From: a virus
Virus record (IMG/VR): IMGVR_UViG_3300037156_000046
Location: 1 to 42,809 of that record
Direction: 5' to 3' (one strand)
DNA length: 42,809 nucleotides
A model generated the notes under the pieces. That model searched no databases. It saw only the letters and a program-made list of their open reading frames with translations, and had not been told where the DNA came from. Below, piece by piece: positions 28,431-36,658 of this stretch. Both the position numbers and the translations under genes were made by a program. Numbering within the stretch: position 1 is the first letter of the stretch; the number at the start of each line of letters is the position of its first letter.

Positions 28431-29734
28431 CAGGTCACGATCCAGGAGTTGTCCGCGACGAGGCTGATCCCCATTCTCTTGCCGATGTGCGGTGCGAGCT
28501 TGTCCGCGATCTGTTTGTGCCCTTTCGAGTTCGGGTGCGGTGGCCCCTTGCTCGTATAGGTGAGGTGCTGGTCGGCAAGCGCATAGATGTCGCAGTTACC
28601 CGCCCCGGCGGGGGATGTCTCGTTGCCGGTGCCCTGGAAGACTTCCGTTGTGTCGATGAAGTGGTCGGCGTCGATCAGGTTCGTGATCGCTGTTTTCCAG
28701 GCTGCGTCGTAGGTGGTCATGTCGCCCTCAATGCCGTGTGGTGCGACGAGGTTGCCAACAGCGAGAATCAGCGCATCCGGATACTCGGTGAGCGCAGCTT
28801 GGATCGCGACTGTCGCAGCCGCTTGAACCTGTGCGGCTGTGAAGGCGAGGTCGTTCGAGGACGACTGGAAAACGATGCACGTCCCCTCACCAGACGGCTT
28901 CCGTACCATCAGCGGCAGATCGTTCTGCACGTTGCCTAGATACGGCAGCGTGCCGTCACCTGCGGTCGCGCAGACGCCTCGGCCGCCCATACAGATCCCT
29001 TGCGAGACATCCCAGAGTCCGAGCCGCCAGCCAAGCTGGAACACGAACGAGCCGTGCGGGTACGCGACGTTCTCCGTTGTCAGAATCGTGTCGGCGTAGT
29101 AGCCCTCGGGAATCGAATCGCCAATCCAGATCAACTGTCCACTCGCCTGCAAGGCGGGCGAATAAAGAAAGTCCGTGCTGGCGTGCTTAATACCGACCAG
29201 ACCCGCAGTCCCCACATCAATCATCAGCATGATTCGATACGGCGAACCAGCTGGAGCGGCTGCGCCATGATTGACCTTGAAGTGCTGCGTGTCGCCGGTG
29301 CTGGAGGTGATTGTCGGAGCAAGGGCGACGGGCTGCTCGTTCACCCACAACCAGTAGCGGATGCCGTTATTCGCCACGACGAACTCCCACAACTGGCCCG
29401 TGTAGTCGAACTCGTAACAGACGATCCGATCTCCCCTAGAGCGTGGAGACAACGACACATCTCCCGCCCATCCGTAAGGCTTCACAGGCTCATAGTCGCC
29501 GTGACCAGACGGAAGAAAAATCGCACTGTTTGACGAGCGAAGCTCCAGTGGGCTACGGAGCGCAATCGTCCCGCTAAGCCCAGTTGTAGTTCCCCCAGCG
29601 GTGATTGTCGGGGGAGACGTCATCACCGGGGAGTAAATGCCGTCCTCGGCGATGCGGTTGCGGATCGTTGGGTTGCCCGCGAACGCTGTCCGCTGCTTGA
29701 GCGGCCGAATGTAGCCGCCTACGAGGCTCGTCAT
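28430..29734 (-). CDS. Tail protein with SGNH/GDSL hydrolase domain (434 aa)
   Basis: An N-terminal beta domain of about 190 residues precedes an SGNH fold: block I LIWIGDSIPEGYY, a block II-type glycine (GGRGV), block III QSSSND, and block V HPNSKGHKQIADKL with the catalytic Asp/His region. Such tail esterases de-acylate host surface glycans during adsorption. Two bases separate its ATG from the preceding stop. Confidence 0.87.
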   Translation of the reverse strand: MTSLVGGYIRPLKQRTAFAGNPTIRNRIAEDGIYSPVMTSPPTITAGGTTTGLSGTIALRSPLELRSSNSAIFLPSGHGDYEPVKPYGWAGDVSLSPRSRGDRIVCYEFDYTGQLWEFVVANNGIRYWLWVNEQPVALAPTITSSTGDTQHFKVNHGAAAPAGSPYRIMLMIDVGTAGLVGIKHASTDFLYSPALQASGQLIWIGDSIPEGYYADTILTTENVAYPHGSFVFQLGWRLGLWDVSQGICMGGRGVCATAGDGTLPYLGNVQNDLPLMVRKPSGEGTCIVFQSSSNDLAFTAAQVQAAATVAIQAALTEYPDALILAVGNLVAPHGIEGDMTTYDAAWKTAITNLIDADHFIDTTEVFQGTGNETSPAGAGNCDIYALADQHLTYTSKGPPHPNSKGHKQIADKLAPHIGKRMGISLVADNSWIVT

Positions 29735-29735
29735 C

Positions 29736-29987
29736 TCAAGCCACCTTCCCGGTGATGATGTCGATGAGATTGCCGGAACCGTCTAGCTTGAACCAGACGT
29801 ACTCCGTGCCCGATGCGAGCGTCGGGGACGGGTCGGTATCACTCACGATGGGACGCGAACCGCCGAGCGCAGCCTGAACCGGCGCAGTCTGGAGCGTCCC
29901 GTCCGCGTTCGCGAACGACTCCAACCACGCAACCAGTTTCGTGCCCCATGAGTCCTTATCTCCGCCAATGGTCGGCAACGCCGTCAT
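29736..29987 (-). CDS. Small tail-associated protein (83 aa)
   Basis: ATG 29987 abuts the upstream TAG. Contains WGTKLVAWLESFANADGTLQ, reminiscent of the N-terminal attachment segments of tail fibres, and a short beta end (YVWFKLDGSGNLIDI). Possibly a hinge or adaptor for the SGNH protein. Confidence 0.6.
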   Translation of the reverse strand: MTALPTIGGDKDSWGTKLVAWLESFANADGTLQTAPVQAALGGSRPIVSDTDPSPTLASGTEYVWFKLDGSGNLIDIITGKVA

Positions 29988-30272
29988 CTAAACCCCCACT
30001 CGTTGAGCCGACACAATGAACGCCTGTTCGCCCGCAGCCCGGACAGTCCCGGTGCCCTCGAAGCGATACCAATGCCCACCATGAACCGTGGGCGCAAACG
30101 TGGCTTCCCACACCCCTGCCGAAGCCTCAGACGCGGTGACCGTCGTAACGGTGCCCGCTGGATCCATCACGCGACATGCGACAGCGAAGGGACTTGTCAG
30201 CACGCCGTCCAGATCCTTGAACGTCGCGCGCAACACAACATCGTCCCCGATGTCGTAGCGACCAACAGACAT
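29988..30272 (-). CDS. Ig-like small tail protein (94 aa)
   Basis: ATG 30272 with AGGAGG upstream. All-beta (DDVVLRATFKDLDGVL, GVWEATFAPTVHGGHWYRFEG) like a decoration or Ig domain. Follows the tape measure. Confidence 0.65.
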   Translation of the reverse strand: MSVGRYDIGDDVVLRATFKDLDGVLTSPFAVACRVMDPAGTVTTVTASEASAGVWEATFAPTVHGGHWYRFEGTGTVRAAGEQAFIVSAQRVGV

Positions 30273-30279
30273 AGCCCTC

Positions 30280-30426
30280 CTAGGTCAAAGAATCAGCAAG
30301 GTCGACCGTAGCGGCCGAATCGTCCAACGTCACAGCGGCCGACAAGTCCTCGAGCGTCACCGAGCCATACGTCTCGCCGACACCAAACAAGCCCGCGCCG
30401 AAGAAACCCTCACCGAAGTTAGGCAT
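30280..30426 (-). CDS. Gly/Phe-start microprotein (48 aa)
   Basis: ATG 30426 abuts the tape measure TAG. NFGEGFFGAGLFGVGE resembles the Gly/Phe start of the protein at 26580-27821, followed by short Asp/Ser/Thr repeats. May be part of the tip, or a linker peptide. Confidence 0.55.
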   Translation of the reverse strand: MPNFGEGFFGAGLFGVGETYGSVTLEDLSAAVTLDDSAATVDLADSLT

Positions 30427-33400
30427 CTACGGGCGAATGTCGGACTGCTTGATGTGGCCGCGCCGCGAACCCATGATCACGGCCGCGCTAACCGACTCCA
30501 GGACGGACGGATGCTTCAACGCCGCCGCGAGCTCGTCATGCGAACCCACATAGTTCGGCGCGTTGACCACGATGTTGATAGCGCCACCGCCGCCACGTCC
30601 GGCAGCCACATCGGCCGGCTGCACACGCTCGCCCGCGTGCAAGTACGCCAAGCCGTCCCGGAGGATGTCGCCGCCCGAAGCCATCTTCGGAATCGGGTTC
30701 AGCAGGAAGTAGCCTGCCGCTCCGCCTAGTCCCGCCGTCACGCTCGACTGGCCGGGCGCGATAGGCGTCTGCCATGCGATCGACTGGGCCGTCGCGGAAA
30801 CCTTCGCCGCATCCTTCCCGTCGCCCAACGCGGCCAACGCGGCAGCCTCGTCAAGCATCACCTGTGCGAGCGCCTGCGTGGCCGTACCAAGGTTGCCCAT
30901 GTCATCCTGGAACTGTCCGCCCGAACTGAGCAGTACCTCGCCCGTCGTCAGGCCGTATTGCGCCAGGATGCCCGGAAGGTCCCCGATGTAGGCGGTGCCC
31001 GCAGCGATCCCCTGGCCGAGCGCATTGAGTTGGTTCGTCATCGCGTGTTCCGCGTCCGTCCGCTGCTGCTGGTACTGCGTCACCGCGTTCGCATAGTTCT
31101 GATCCGCCGTCTTGCGTTCAGCCGTCGCATCGATCGACAACTCGTTCTCATCGATCATGCGTTGCGCCTGATCCACCGCAGCCTTATCCGCGGCGATGGC
31201 TGCCGGTGTCCCCTTCGGCCCGAAGATGTCGCGCGTCGCACCCGTCGAGATGTCCACGATGTGCTCGATGAGCGCACCGTTCATGTCGTCCGCTAGCGTC
31301 TGCTGTGCGCTCGCCAGACCGTCCGTAAGGCTCTTAGCGGTGTCGGCAGCCTGCATGTCCGCGTACTGCTGTTCCTTCGGCGTGAGCAGCCCGCCCTGCG
31401 AGAACTTCGGCCCGAGCGTGTTAGTGATGTAGTCCTGTGTCGCGGCCGAGAACGCGGTTTGCACGTCCGAGATGATGTTCGAGAACGCCGACGTGATCGC
31501 CTGCTTGTCGGTGGTGATCGCGGCGGCAGCGGCGTCGGTTACCGCCTTGATCTGCGCCTTGAGGTTCGCAGCGACAGTCTTGGTGAACGAGTCGTCCGCC
31601 TTCGTGATCTCGTTAGCTACCGACTGCGCCTTCGCCATCTGCCCGTGCGCCTTGAGGTCGGCTTCCTCTGTCTTGAGTAGCGAGTCGAGCGTGTCGAGAT
31701 GCGCCTGAGTAGCGCTGTCCCCGAACGTCTGCTGCGCCGCGCGGATCTTGGCTTCGAGCGCGTCGGGAATCTTGTAAAGCGGAGGCTTCTTCGGCTTAGC
31801 TGCCGCGCTCGAACTCGCACCGAACGAGACAGGGGCCATGCCGCCGCCCGCTGTGATAGCGCCACTAGCGCCCATGATTGACGAGATGTAGTTCTGCGTC
31901 TCGGACGGCATGGTGCCGCCGTTCTTCAAGTAGTTGTCTACGTTGCCGGAACCCCAGTTGTAGGCGGCAAGCGCGAGCGGCCAAGACTTGTATTTCGCGT
32001 AGAGGCCCGCCATCATCTGCGCGGCCTTCGGGAGCGCCTGCGCCGGGTTGTAGGGGTTGAACGTCGTACCCGACCCCATCGTGCCCGGCATGAACTGAGC
32101 GATTCCTGACGCGCCCGAAGCGTTATGTGCGGCCGGGTTGAAGCCGGACTCCTGCTTGATCTGCGCGAGGAACAGCGACGAGGGGACGCCGTACTTACTT
32201 GCCGCCTGCGCGGCCATGTTCTTTAGCGGGTCACTGCCAGGGATATAGCTCGCCCCGAAGCTACCAGGGAGATAGCTCGTCTGAGCCGCACTCGTGTTCT
32301 TCTCAGCAGCCGGCGCGAGCAACGAACCCTCGCCCAGAGCGCCACGAATCGCGTTACCCAATGCCCCGCTCTGTGTCGCTAGTCCACCGAGGAGCGGTAC
32401 GTGGCCGAGGAATCCGATCCCAGCCTTGTTGAGAACGGACTGCCCGGCAGATGATGTAGGGATGATGTCGAGCGCGATGACGAGCGCGAGAGGTCCGAGC
32501 GCCTTGAGTTTTCCGAGCGTCCCGAGCAGTAGACTCGACTCCGACGATGCCGCTCCGAGCGCGCTCGCGCCAGCAAACGCGATCATCTCTGTCGTCCAGC
32601 CCAGGACTATCGGCGCGAACTTCAACGCGACGAGCAGTTCTAGCGTCTTCTCGAAGCCGCCCGTCGCCTTGTCGATGTCATCGAAAGCCGTCCGGCCCGT
32701 CTTGAGAATCCCGGTCAGATCACCAACCGCCGTCTTTACGTCATCGGTAACCGTCTTCTGATTCTTCGACTTCGAGATCCAGTCCTCGATCGCCTTCGCA
32801 ATATGGTTTACCTCCGGGAGAAGCCCCTGTCCGACCTTCTCCTCAAGATCGTGGACGGTCGCGCCGAGTTGCATCGTCGCGGTAGTCGAATCCTTCGCCT
32901 GGCCAGCCCAACGCTGCTGCGCCTGCGTAAGCGCCGTCTCAACCGACTCACCCTTCTGCACGACGATGCCGTACCGCTGCAAAGCCGTCGTCTTACCGTC
33001 GATCGCCTTACCGACCGCCGTCGCCGCCGTCTGGAGCGAGATGCCCTTACCGCGCGCCAGATCCTCCACAAGCCCCATGTACGTCACGGCGTCCGTCGCG
33101 TTGCCCGTGATCAGCGTTAGCTGCTTGAGCCCGCCGAGAATGTCCGTGTTCGTGTAGCCGAGCTTCGCGCCACCATCGGCGAGCTTCGCGATGACCCCCG
33201 TGTACGCGGTGAGGTTGTCGCCCGAGTGAACGATCGCGCCGTCGAGTGACCGGAGCGCAACGTTGTAGTCTTGTGCGCCCTTAACGGCCGTCTTGATGCC
33301 CATAGCGACGCCAGCACCGACAATGAAGCCCCCGCTACCGAGCGCGAGCGCAGCCCCGAACTTGCCGAACGAGCCGGTGGCCTCTAGTGCACCACGCGAG

Positions 33401-33741
33401 AACTTTGCCGTCTCGGTTGTCGCAAGCGCCGTCTCGCGGGCAGACGAGCGTACCATCGCATTAGACGCGAGGACTTCCAGGCCAAGCCGCTTCTGTGCCT
33501 TCGCCGCAAGGTCGAGTGCGGCAACCTGCTCCGCCGAGCCAGCCTCCGCCGATGCCGCGACGCGCCCGTACTCGGCCGCGAGCGCCTGGAGCCGAACCTT
33601 CTGCGCCTCCGTACGCTCAATGTTCTTCGCAGCAACCGACTCGACGGTGACACCGAACGTCTTGGCGTTCGCGGATGCCTCTGCGAAACCAGCGGAGTTG
33701 TAGTCGGTCGCAATTTCGATTCCGAGCCTTGGCCCTGCCAT
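30427..33741 (-). CDS. Tape measure protein with SLT domain (1104 aa)
   Basis: Sets tail length and aids DNA entry. Long helical regions and several hydrophobic stretches (GAALALGSGGFIVGAGVAMG). Near the middle is a soluble lytic transglycosylase-like domain: QIKQESGFNPAAH (catalytic Glu), SGIAQFMPGT and LALAAYNWGSGNV. It would cut peptidoglycan during entry. It has an alanine-rich C-terminal half. ATG 33741, just after the chaperone extension. Confidence 0.93.
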   Translation of the reverse strand: MAGPRLGIEIATDYNSAGFAEASANAKTFGVTVESVAAKNIERTEAQKVRLQALAAEYGRVAASAEAGSAEQVAALDLAAKAQKRLGLEVLASNAMVRSSARETALATTETAKFSRGALEATGSFGKFGAALALGSGGFIVGAGVAMGIKTAVKGAQDYNVALRSLDGAIVHSGDNLTAYTGVIAKLADGGAKLGYTNTDILGGLKQLTLITGNATDAVTYMGLVEDLARGKGISLQTAATAVGKAIDGKTTALQRYGIVVQKGESVETALTQAQQRWAGQAKDSTTATMQLGATVHDLEEKVGQGLLPEVNHIAKAIEDWISKSKNQKTVTDDVKTAVGDLTGILKTGRTAFDDIDKATGGFEKTLELLVALKFAPIVLGWTTEMIAFAGASALGAASSESSLLLGTLGKLKALGPLALVIALDIIPTSSAGQSVLNKAGIGFLGHVPLLGGLATQSGALGNAIRGALGEGSLLAPAAEKNTSAAQTSYLPGSFGASYIPGSDPLKNMAAQAASKYGVPSSLFLAQIKQESGFNPAAHNASGASGIAQFMPGTMGSGTTFNPYNPAQALPKAAQMMAGLYAKYKSWPLALAAYNWGSGNVDNYLKNGGTMPSETQNYISSIMGASGAITAGGGMAPVSFGASSSAAAKPKKPPLYKIPDALEAKIRAAQQTFGDSATQAHLDTLDSLLKTEEADLKAHGQMAKAQSVANEITKADDSFTKTVAANLKAQIKAVTDAAAAAITTDKQAITSAFSNIISDVQTAFSAATQDYITNTLGPKFSQGGLLTPKEQQYADMQAADTAKSLTDGLASAQQTLADDMNGALIEHIVDISTGATRDIFGPKGTPAAIAADKAAVDQAQRMIDENELSIDATAERKTADQNYANAVTQYQQQRTDAEHAMTNQLNALGQGIAAGTAYIGDLPGILAQYGLTTGEVLLSSGGQFQDDMGNLGTATQALAQVMLDEAAALAALGDGKDAAKVSATAQSIAWQTPIAPGQSSVTAGLGGAAGYFLLNPIPKMASGGDILRDGLAYLHAGERVQPADVAAGRGGGGAINIVVNAPNYVGSHDELAAALKHPSVLESVSAAVIMGSRRGHIKQSDIRP

Positions 33742-33744
33742 CGA

Positions 33745-33993
33745 CTACCCCCCTTCGCTGGTATTCGCCTTCACGAACTCATGCAGCCCGAGAATCTGGC
33801 CGAACGTCATGCCTGCCATGTCTCCGCGCCGAACGCCGCACCAATGGCCCATCCACGCCGCCCAACAATCCGCCGGGTCGTAACGGGTGCCCAAACGAAC
33901 GCCGAGCACCCTCTCGACGCGTACCGCTAAGTCTCCGAAGCCTCCGTCACGTCGTCCTCCTTGGTAGGTCCCTCCTCGGCCTCCTTCGGCGCG
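33745..33993 (-). CDS. Tail chaperone extension in the -1 frame
   Basis: A second reading frame overlaps the end of the first chaperone gene and lies -1 relative to it. It is open from just after a stop at about 33994 to TAG 33745, coding GDLAVRVERVLGVRLGTRYD and FGQILGLHEFV, then the tape measure begins. This is the place of the lambda G/GT programmed frameshift. No standard X XXY YYZ heptamer is evident in the overlap, so the shift site or an independent start is unresolved. Confidence 0.6.
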   Translation of the reverse strand, partial: RAEGGRGGTYQGGRRDGGFGDLAVRVERVLGVRLGTRYDPADCWAAWMGHWCGVRRGDMAGMTFGQILGLHEFVKANTSEGG

Positions 33994-34307
33994 TCAGGGA
34001 ACTCCAAGACGATGCCATCCATGAGCGGAAGCTCGTTAATGAACTCCACCACGTCCTCCACCGAAGCGTCCCGCGCCCGCTGCAACGAAACAGCGAAGTA
34101 GCCGATCTTCGTGGACGCATGAGCCAGGCCGTGCTTGTTCAGCAGGCGAATCCAGGCGTCCCAATCCTTGCCGGTGACGGCCTCCACGAGCGCGATGTCA
34201 CCCTGCTTCCATTTCTCGTTCGGCACCAACGGGAAGAACAGTCCTTTGTCGCCGATGCCGCCGATGCGGAACCCGGCTTCCTTCGGCTTCTCAGTCTTTG
34301 CAGCCAT
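33927..34307 (-). CDS. Tail assembly chaperone (126 aa)
   Basis: ATG 34307 with AAAGGAA upstream. Acidic end and the sequence WKQGDIALVEAVTGKDWDAWIRLLNKHGLAH are as expected of a gpG-like chaperone, which keeps the tape measure soluble. It sits just upstream of the tape measure gene. Confidence 0.75.
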   Translation of the reverse strand: MAAKTEKPKEAGFRIGGIGDKGLFFPLVPNEKWKQGDIALVEAVTGKDWDAWIRLLNKHGLAHASTKIGYFAVSLQRARDASVEDVVEFINELPLMDGIVLEFPDAPKEAEEGPTKEDDVTEASET

Positions 34308-34379
34308 GGCGATTCCTTTCGTTCGTCAAACGTGGTAATGTCCCAGGCGTCAGGGTTCCCAACGTAAGGAGGCGTCGAG

Positions 34380-34625
34380 ATGTCATCTCCATTTATCGAT
34401 CCGCCCTCATTCCGGCGGTTTAAGCAAGGCGCAGCCCGACTACACGAGGCCAGGAAGATTGGCGAAGCCCGCCGGGCGATCCTTGGCTCACGCATCAACG
34501 ATCGAGAACTAACCGATGCTGTGACCCTCATCGACGCGTGGCTCAAGCGTCAACCCGCAGATGTCCGCGAGTACGCACTCGCCAAGCCGGAGCCTCGCAA
34601 GGTTGCGACGATGCGGGAACCCTGA
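34380..34625 (+). CDS. Plus-strand small helical protein, moron-like (81 aa)
   Basis: ATG 34380 has AAGGAGG eight bases upstream. Basic helices: SFRRFKQGAARLHEARKIGEARRAI, then DRELTDAVTLIDAWLKRQPAD. It runs against the tail operon, between the connector and chaperone genes, and a hairpin terminator follows. It therefore seems to be a separate transcript, possibly expressed in the lysogen. Promoter not certain; a TAATGT at about 34330 could be its -10. Family not recognised. Confidence 0.72.
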   Translation: MSSPFIDPPSFRRFKQGAARLHEARKIGEARRAILGSRINDRELTDAVTLIDAWLKRQPADVREYALAKPEPRKVATMREP

Positions 34626-34652
34626 CAAGCTCTCGCCTCTCGTCGCAACGTT

Positions 34653-34680
34653 CGGCCCTCGGCAACGGGGGCCGTTCTTT
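34653..34680 (+). terminator. Hairpin terminator after the plus-strand gene
   Basis: CGGCCCTC pairs with GGGGGCCG (8 bp, one T-G pair) around a six-base loop, followed by TTCTTT. It lies 28 bases after the plus-strand stop and between convergent genes. Confidence 0.65.
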
Positions 34681-34686
34681 CGGGCG

Positions 34687-35061
34687 TTAGTGAAAGTTGA
34701 CGGCCCGCTCGACCGCCTCCGCAATACGGGCCTTCGCCTCCTCCCCCTTCTCCTCCAGGGCAGGCAGGAACGCGTGCATCATCTGGATCACGCCCCAATC
34801 GGGACGCTTGCCCGTCGTCTTGCGTAGCTTCTGCTCCACCGTGACAAGCCCGGCGGAGCGGACTTGTGTTTTGACCCCTGCCGCCGACCGAGGAGACGCA
34901 GGCTTCAAGCCTTTCAGCCTGTCTGCTGCGTCCTTCGCCACAACATCGCCCGCCTCACGTTCAGCGGTGCGAAGTCGTATTGCGAGTTCCCGGTCGACGG
35001 CATTGAGGTCGGCGAACAACTCCGTGAGCCCCACAACGCGTAGCGGCTCCCGGCCGTTCAT
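34687..35061 (-). CDS. Head-tail connector / tail completion protein (124 aa)
   Basis: ATG 35061 abuts the previous TAA. Resembles the HK97 gp10-like group: ELFADLNAVDRELAIRLRTAERE, AAGVKTQVRSAGLVTVE, MHAFLPALEEKGEEAKARI. Expected role is joining the tail to the head. Confidence 0.72.
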   Translation of the reverse strand: MNGREPLRVVGLTELFADLNAVDRELAIRLRTAEREAGDVVAKDAADRLKGLKPASPRSAAGVKTQVRSAGLVTVEQKLRKTTGKRPDWGVIQMMHAFLPALEEKGEEAKARIAEAVERAVNFH

Positions 35062-35478
35062 TTAGGTGCCGGAGCGGGTGATTGCGCCCTGCACGGCGAA
35101 CGTAACCGGGCTTTCGAGCACCGCGCCAACCTGACCGCCAACCACATCGGCGTACAGCTTGCAGTTCCCGATATAGGACGGGTTGGTCGACGCGACAGTG
35201 GAGCCGCGCGGGACAACCTCCACCACGAACACCGACTCCGCCTCGTACAGGTTCGACAGGACGCGCTCCACGAGGGAGAAGTCCTGATCCTGGTAGAGGT
35301 CGATCGCGAACGTGTCCTTCGACAGTCCGTGGATGTCGGTCGTGCCGCCGTCGCCGGACGCGGTAACGTCAAGCTGCGCCTTGTTGCGGGTCACCGTGCA
35401 ACCCTTGACGTAGGTCGACCAGTCGTGGCCGTCCACGAACACCGCCGGGTTTTTCAGATAGGTCTTCTGTGCTGCCAT
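35062..35478 (-). CDS. Major tail tube protein (138 aa)
   Basis: ATG 35478 with GGAGG upstream. Beta-rich with AVFVDGHDWSTYVKGCTVTRN, DLYQDQDFSLVERVLSNLYEAE and YIGNCKLYADVVGG, typical of siphophage tube subunits. Size and place between connectors and tape measure agree. Confidence 0.82.
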   Translation of the reverse strand: MAAQKTYLKNPAVFVDGHDWSTYVKGCTVTRNKAQLDVTASGDGGTTDIHGLSKDTFAIDLYQDQDFSLVERVLSNLYEAESVFVVEVVPRGSTVASTNPSYIGNCKLYADVVGGQVGAVLESPVTFAVQGAITRSGT

Positions 35479-35542
35479 GTTCCTCCTCCCGGCCTAGAGC
35501 CGGAATACAAGCCCCGGCCTCATGCCGGGTCGGGGGATGCTG
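35479..35542 (-). terminator. Two hairpins before the tail tube gene
   Basis: CCGGC/GCCGG (35489-35503) and CCCGGC/GCCGGG (35513-35529) with five-base loops stand side by side in the gap. The second in transcription order lies just before the ribosome site. They may attenuate or protect the tube mRNA; no long T-run is seen. Confidence 0.5.
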
Positions 35543-35965
35543 TTACTCGCCGCTAGCGAGCATGTGAACCGTCCACGTCGAACCCAACGCCACACCGCGC
35601 GCCGTCTCAAACAGTTGGTGGCCCTTCGCCGAGATGACGCGGAGGTCGTCCACCGCGCCGCCCAACGTCGAATCAACCTCGAGCGCCGCCTTGATCGACA
35701 GACCACCGGACGATGCGAGCAACTGGTCGAGCCGCATCTGTGCGGCCTTCTCAATGTTGGCCGCAACGAACGCCTGCACAACCCACGTCCATTCGTCCGT
35801 GCCGCGCGAGCCTGTCCGGTCGTAGGTGATTCCGTCCGGCATGAACTGGATGACGTTCGCCACCGGGATAGAGAAGTAGTCCTGCGCCATGAACTGCGCA
35901 TCAGTGAACGCCGACGTTGATAGCGCCGCCTTGAGTCCCGCACGGATGAGAGCCGGATCGGTCAT
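35543..35965 (-). CDS. Tail terminator-like protein (140 aa)
   Basis: ATG 35965 (ATGA overlap). Helix-strand pattern with ALIRAGLKAALSTSAFTDA, DEWTWVVQAFVAANI and RVISAKGHQLFETARGVALGSTWTVHML, as in minor capsid / tail terminator proteins. Confidence 0.68.
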   Translation of the reverse strand: MTDPALIRAGLKAALSTSAFTDAQFMAQDYFSIPVANVIQFMPDGITYDRTGSRGTDEWTWVVQAFVAANIEKAAQMRLDQLLASSGGLSIKAALEVDSTLGGAVDDLRVISAKGHQLFETARGVALGSTWTVHMLASGE

Positions 35966-36579
35966 CCGACAAACAACGGCGCACGATCCAAGCCGCGCAC
36001 CATCCCAACCAAGTCAGGATCCTCCCGTGCGATACGGATAGCCGACTCGACGCCCATACTTACCGCGCCGAACGGGGCCATACGCACACGCTGGAGAAGC
36101 CTTGACGCCAGGATCTTCGTCAACGTCACCACGCGGTCGGGCGGCTCCGTCCATCCGAAGCTACCGACCACCTGGACGGCCCTGACCCCGCCGACTGGGA
36201 AGAACGAACTGGCCCGCTGCTTCATTACGAGCCGTTCCCACGGCTTACCGTTCAGGTCAGCATTGTCGGGGCCAAGTTCGAAGTCCGTCCCGAGAACCAG
36301 GGTCGTCTCGAACGTGCCGTCGCCGTCCTGGTCGGTCTGCACGCTGGTCAGGCTCACGCAGTCGTCAATCTCCAGCACGACGGGCCGTAGCGGCGTGTAG
36401 TACCGCGTCTGATCGTTCGACGCGTCAGCCAAGTAGAAGCGCCGGTCACATACCGCGTCGACCGCACGCGACGCCGAGGCTAGTGCCTCTATCAACTCAT
36501 CGTCAATGAAGTTGAAGTCGCTAATGCTCAGCGACGATTTCATCGCGTCCAAGGTCACGTAAACCGAAGGGTCAGACAA
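35962..36579 (-). CDS. Head-tail connector protein (205 aa)
   Basis: TTG 36579 has AAAGGAGG just upstream; a GTG at 36600 is less well placed. Begins SDPSVYVTLDAMKSSLSISDF, a gp6-like connector pattern, then VCDRRFYLAD, YYTPLRPVVLEIDDCVSL. Fits the first connector after the capsid. Confidence 0.8.
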   Translation of the reverse strand: MSDPSVYVTLDAMKSSLSISDFNFIDDELIEALASASRAVDAVCDRRFYLADASNDQTRYYTPLRPVVLEIDDCVSLTSVQTDQDGDGTFETTLVLGTDFELGPDNADLNGKPWERLVMKQRASSFFPVGGVRAVQVVGSFGWTEPPDRVVTLTKILASRLLQRVRMAPFGAVSMGVESAIRIAREDPDLVGMVRGLDRAPLFVG

Positions 36580-36603
36580 GCGCCCTCCTTTCGAGGGCAC
36601 AAA

Positions 36604-36636
36604 CCGCCCCAGCCGACAACCAGCCAGCCGGGGCGG
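36604..36636 (-). terminator. Hairpin after the capsid gene
   Basis: A 10-bp stem, CCGCCCCGGC with GCTGGGGCGG, and TTTG follow the capsid stop in reading direction. May reduce readthrough into the connector or stabilise the abundant capsid message. Confidence 0.6.
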
Positions 36637-36658
36637 TAAGCGCGGTCAACGTGCGGCC

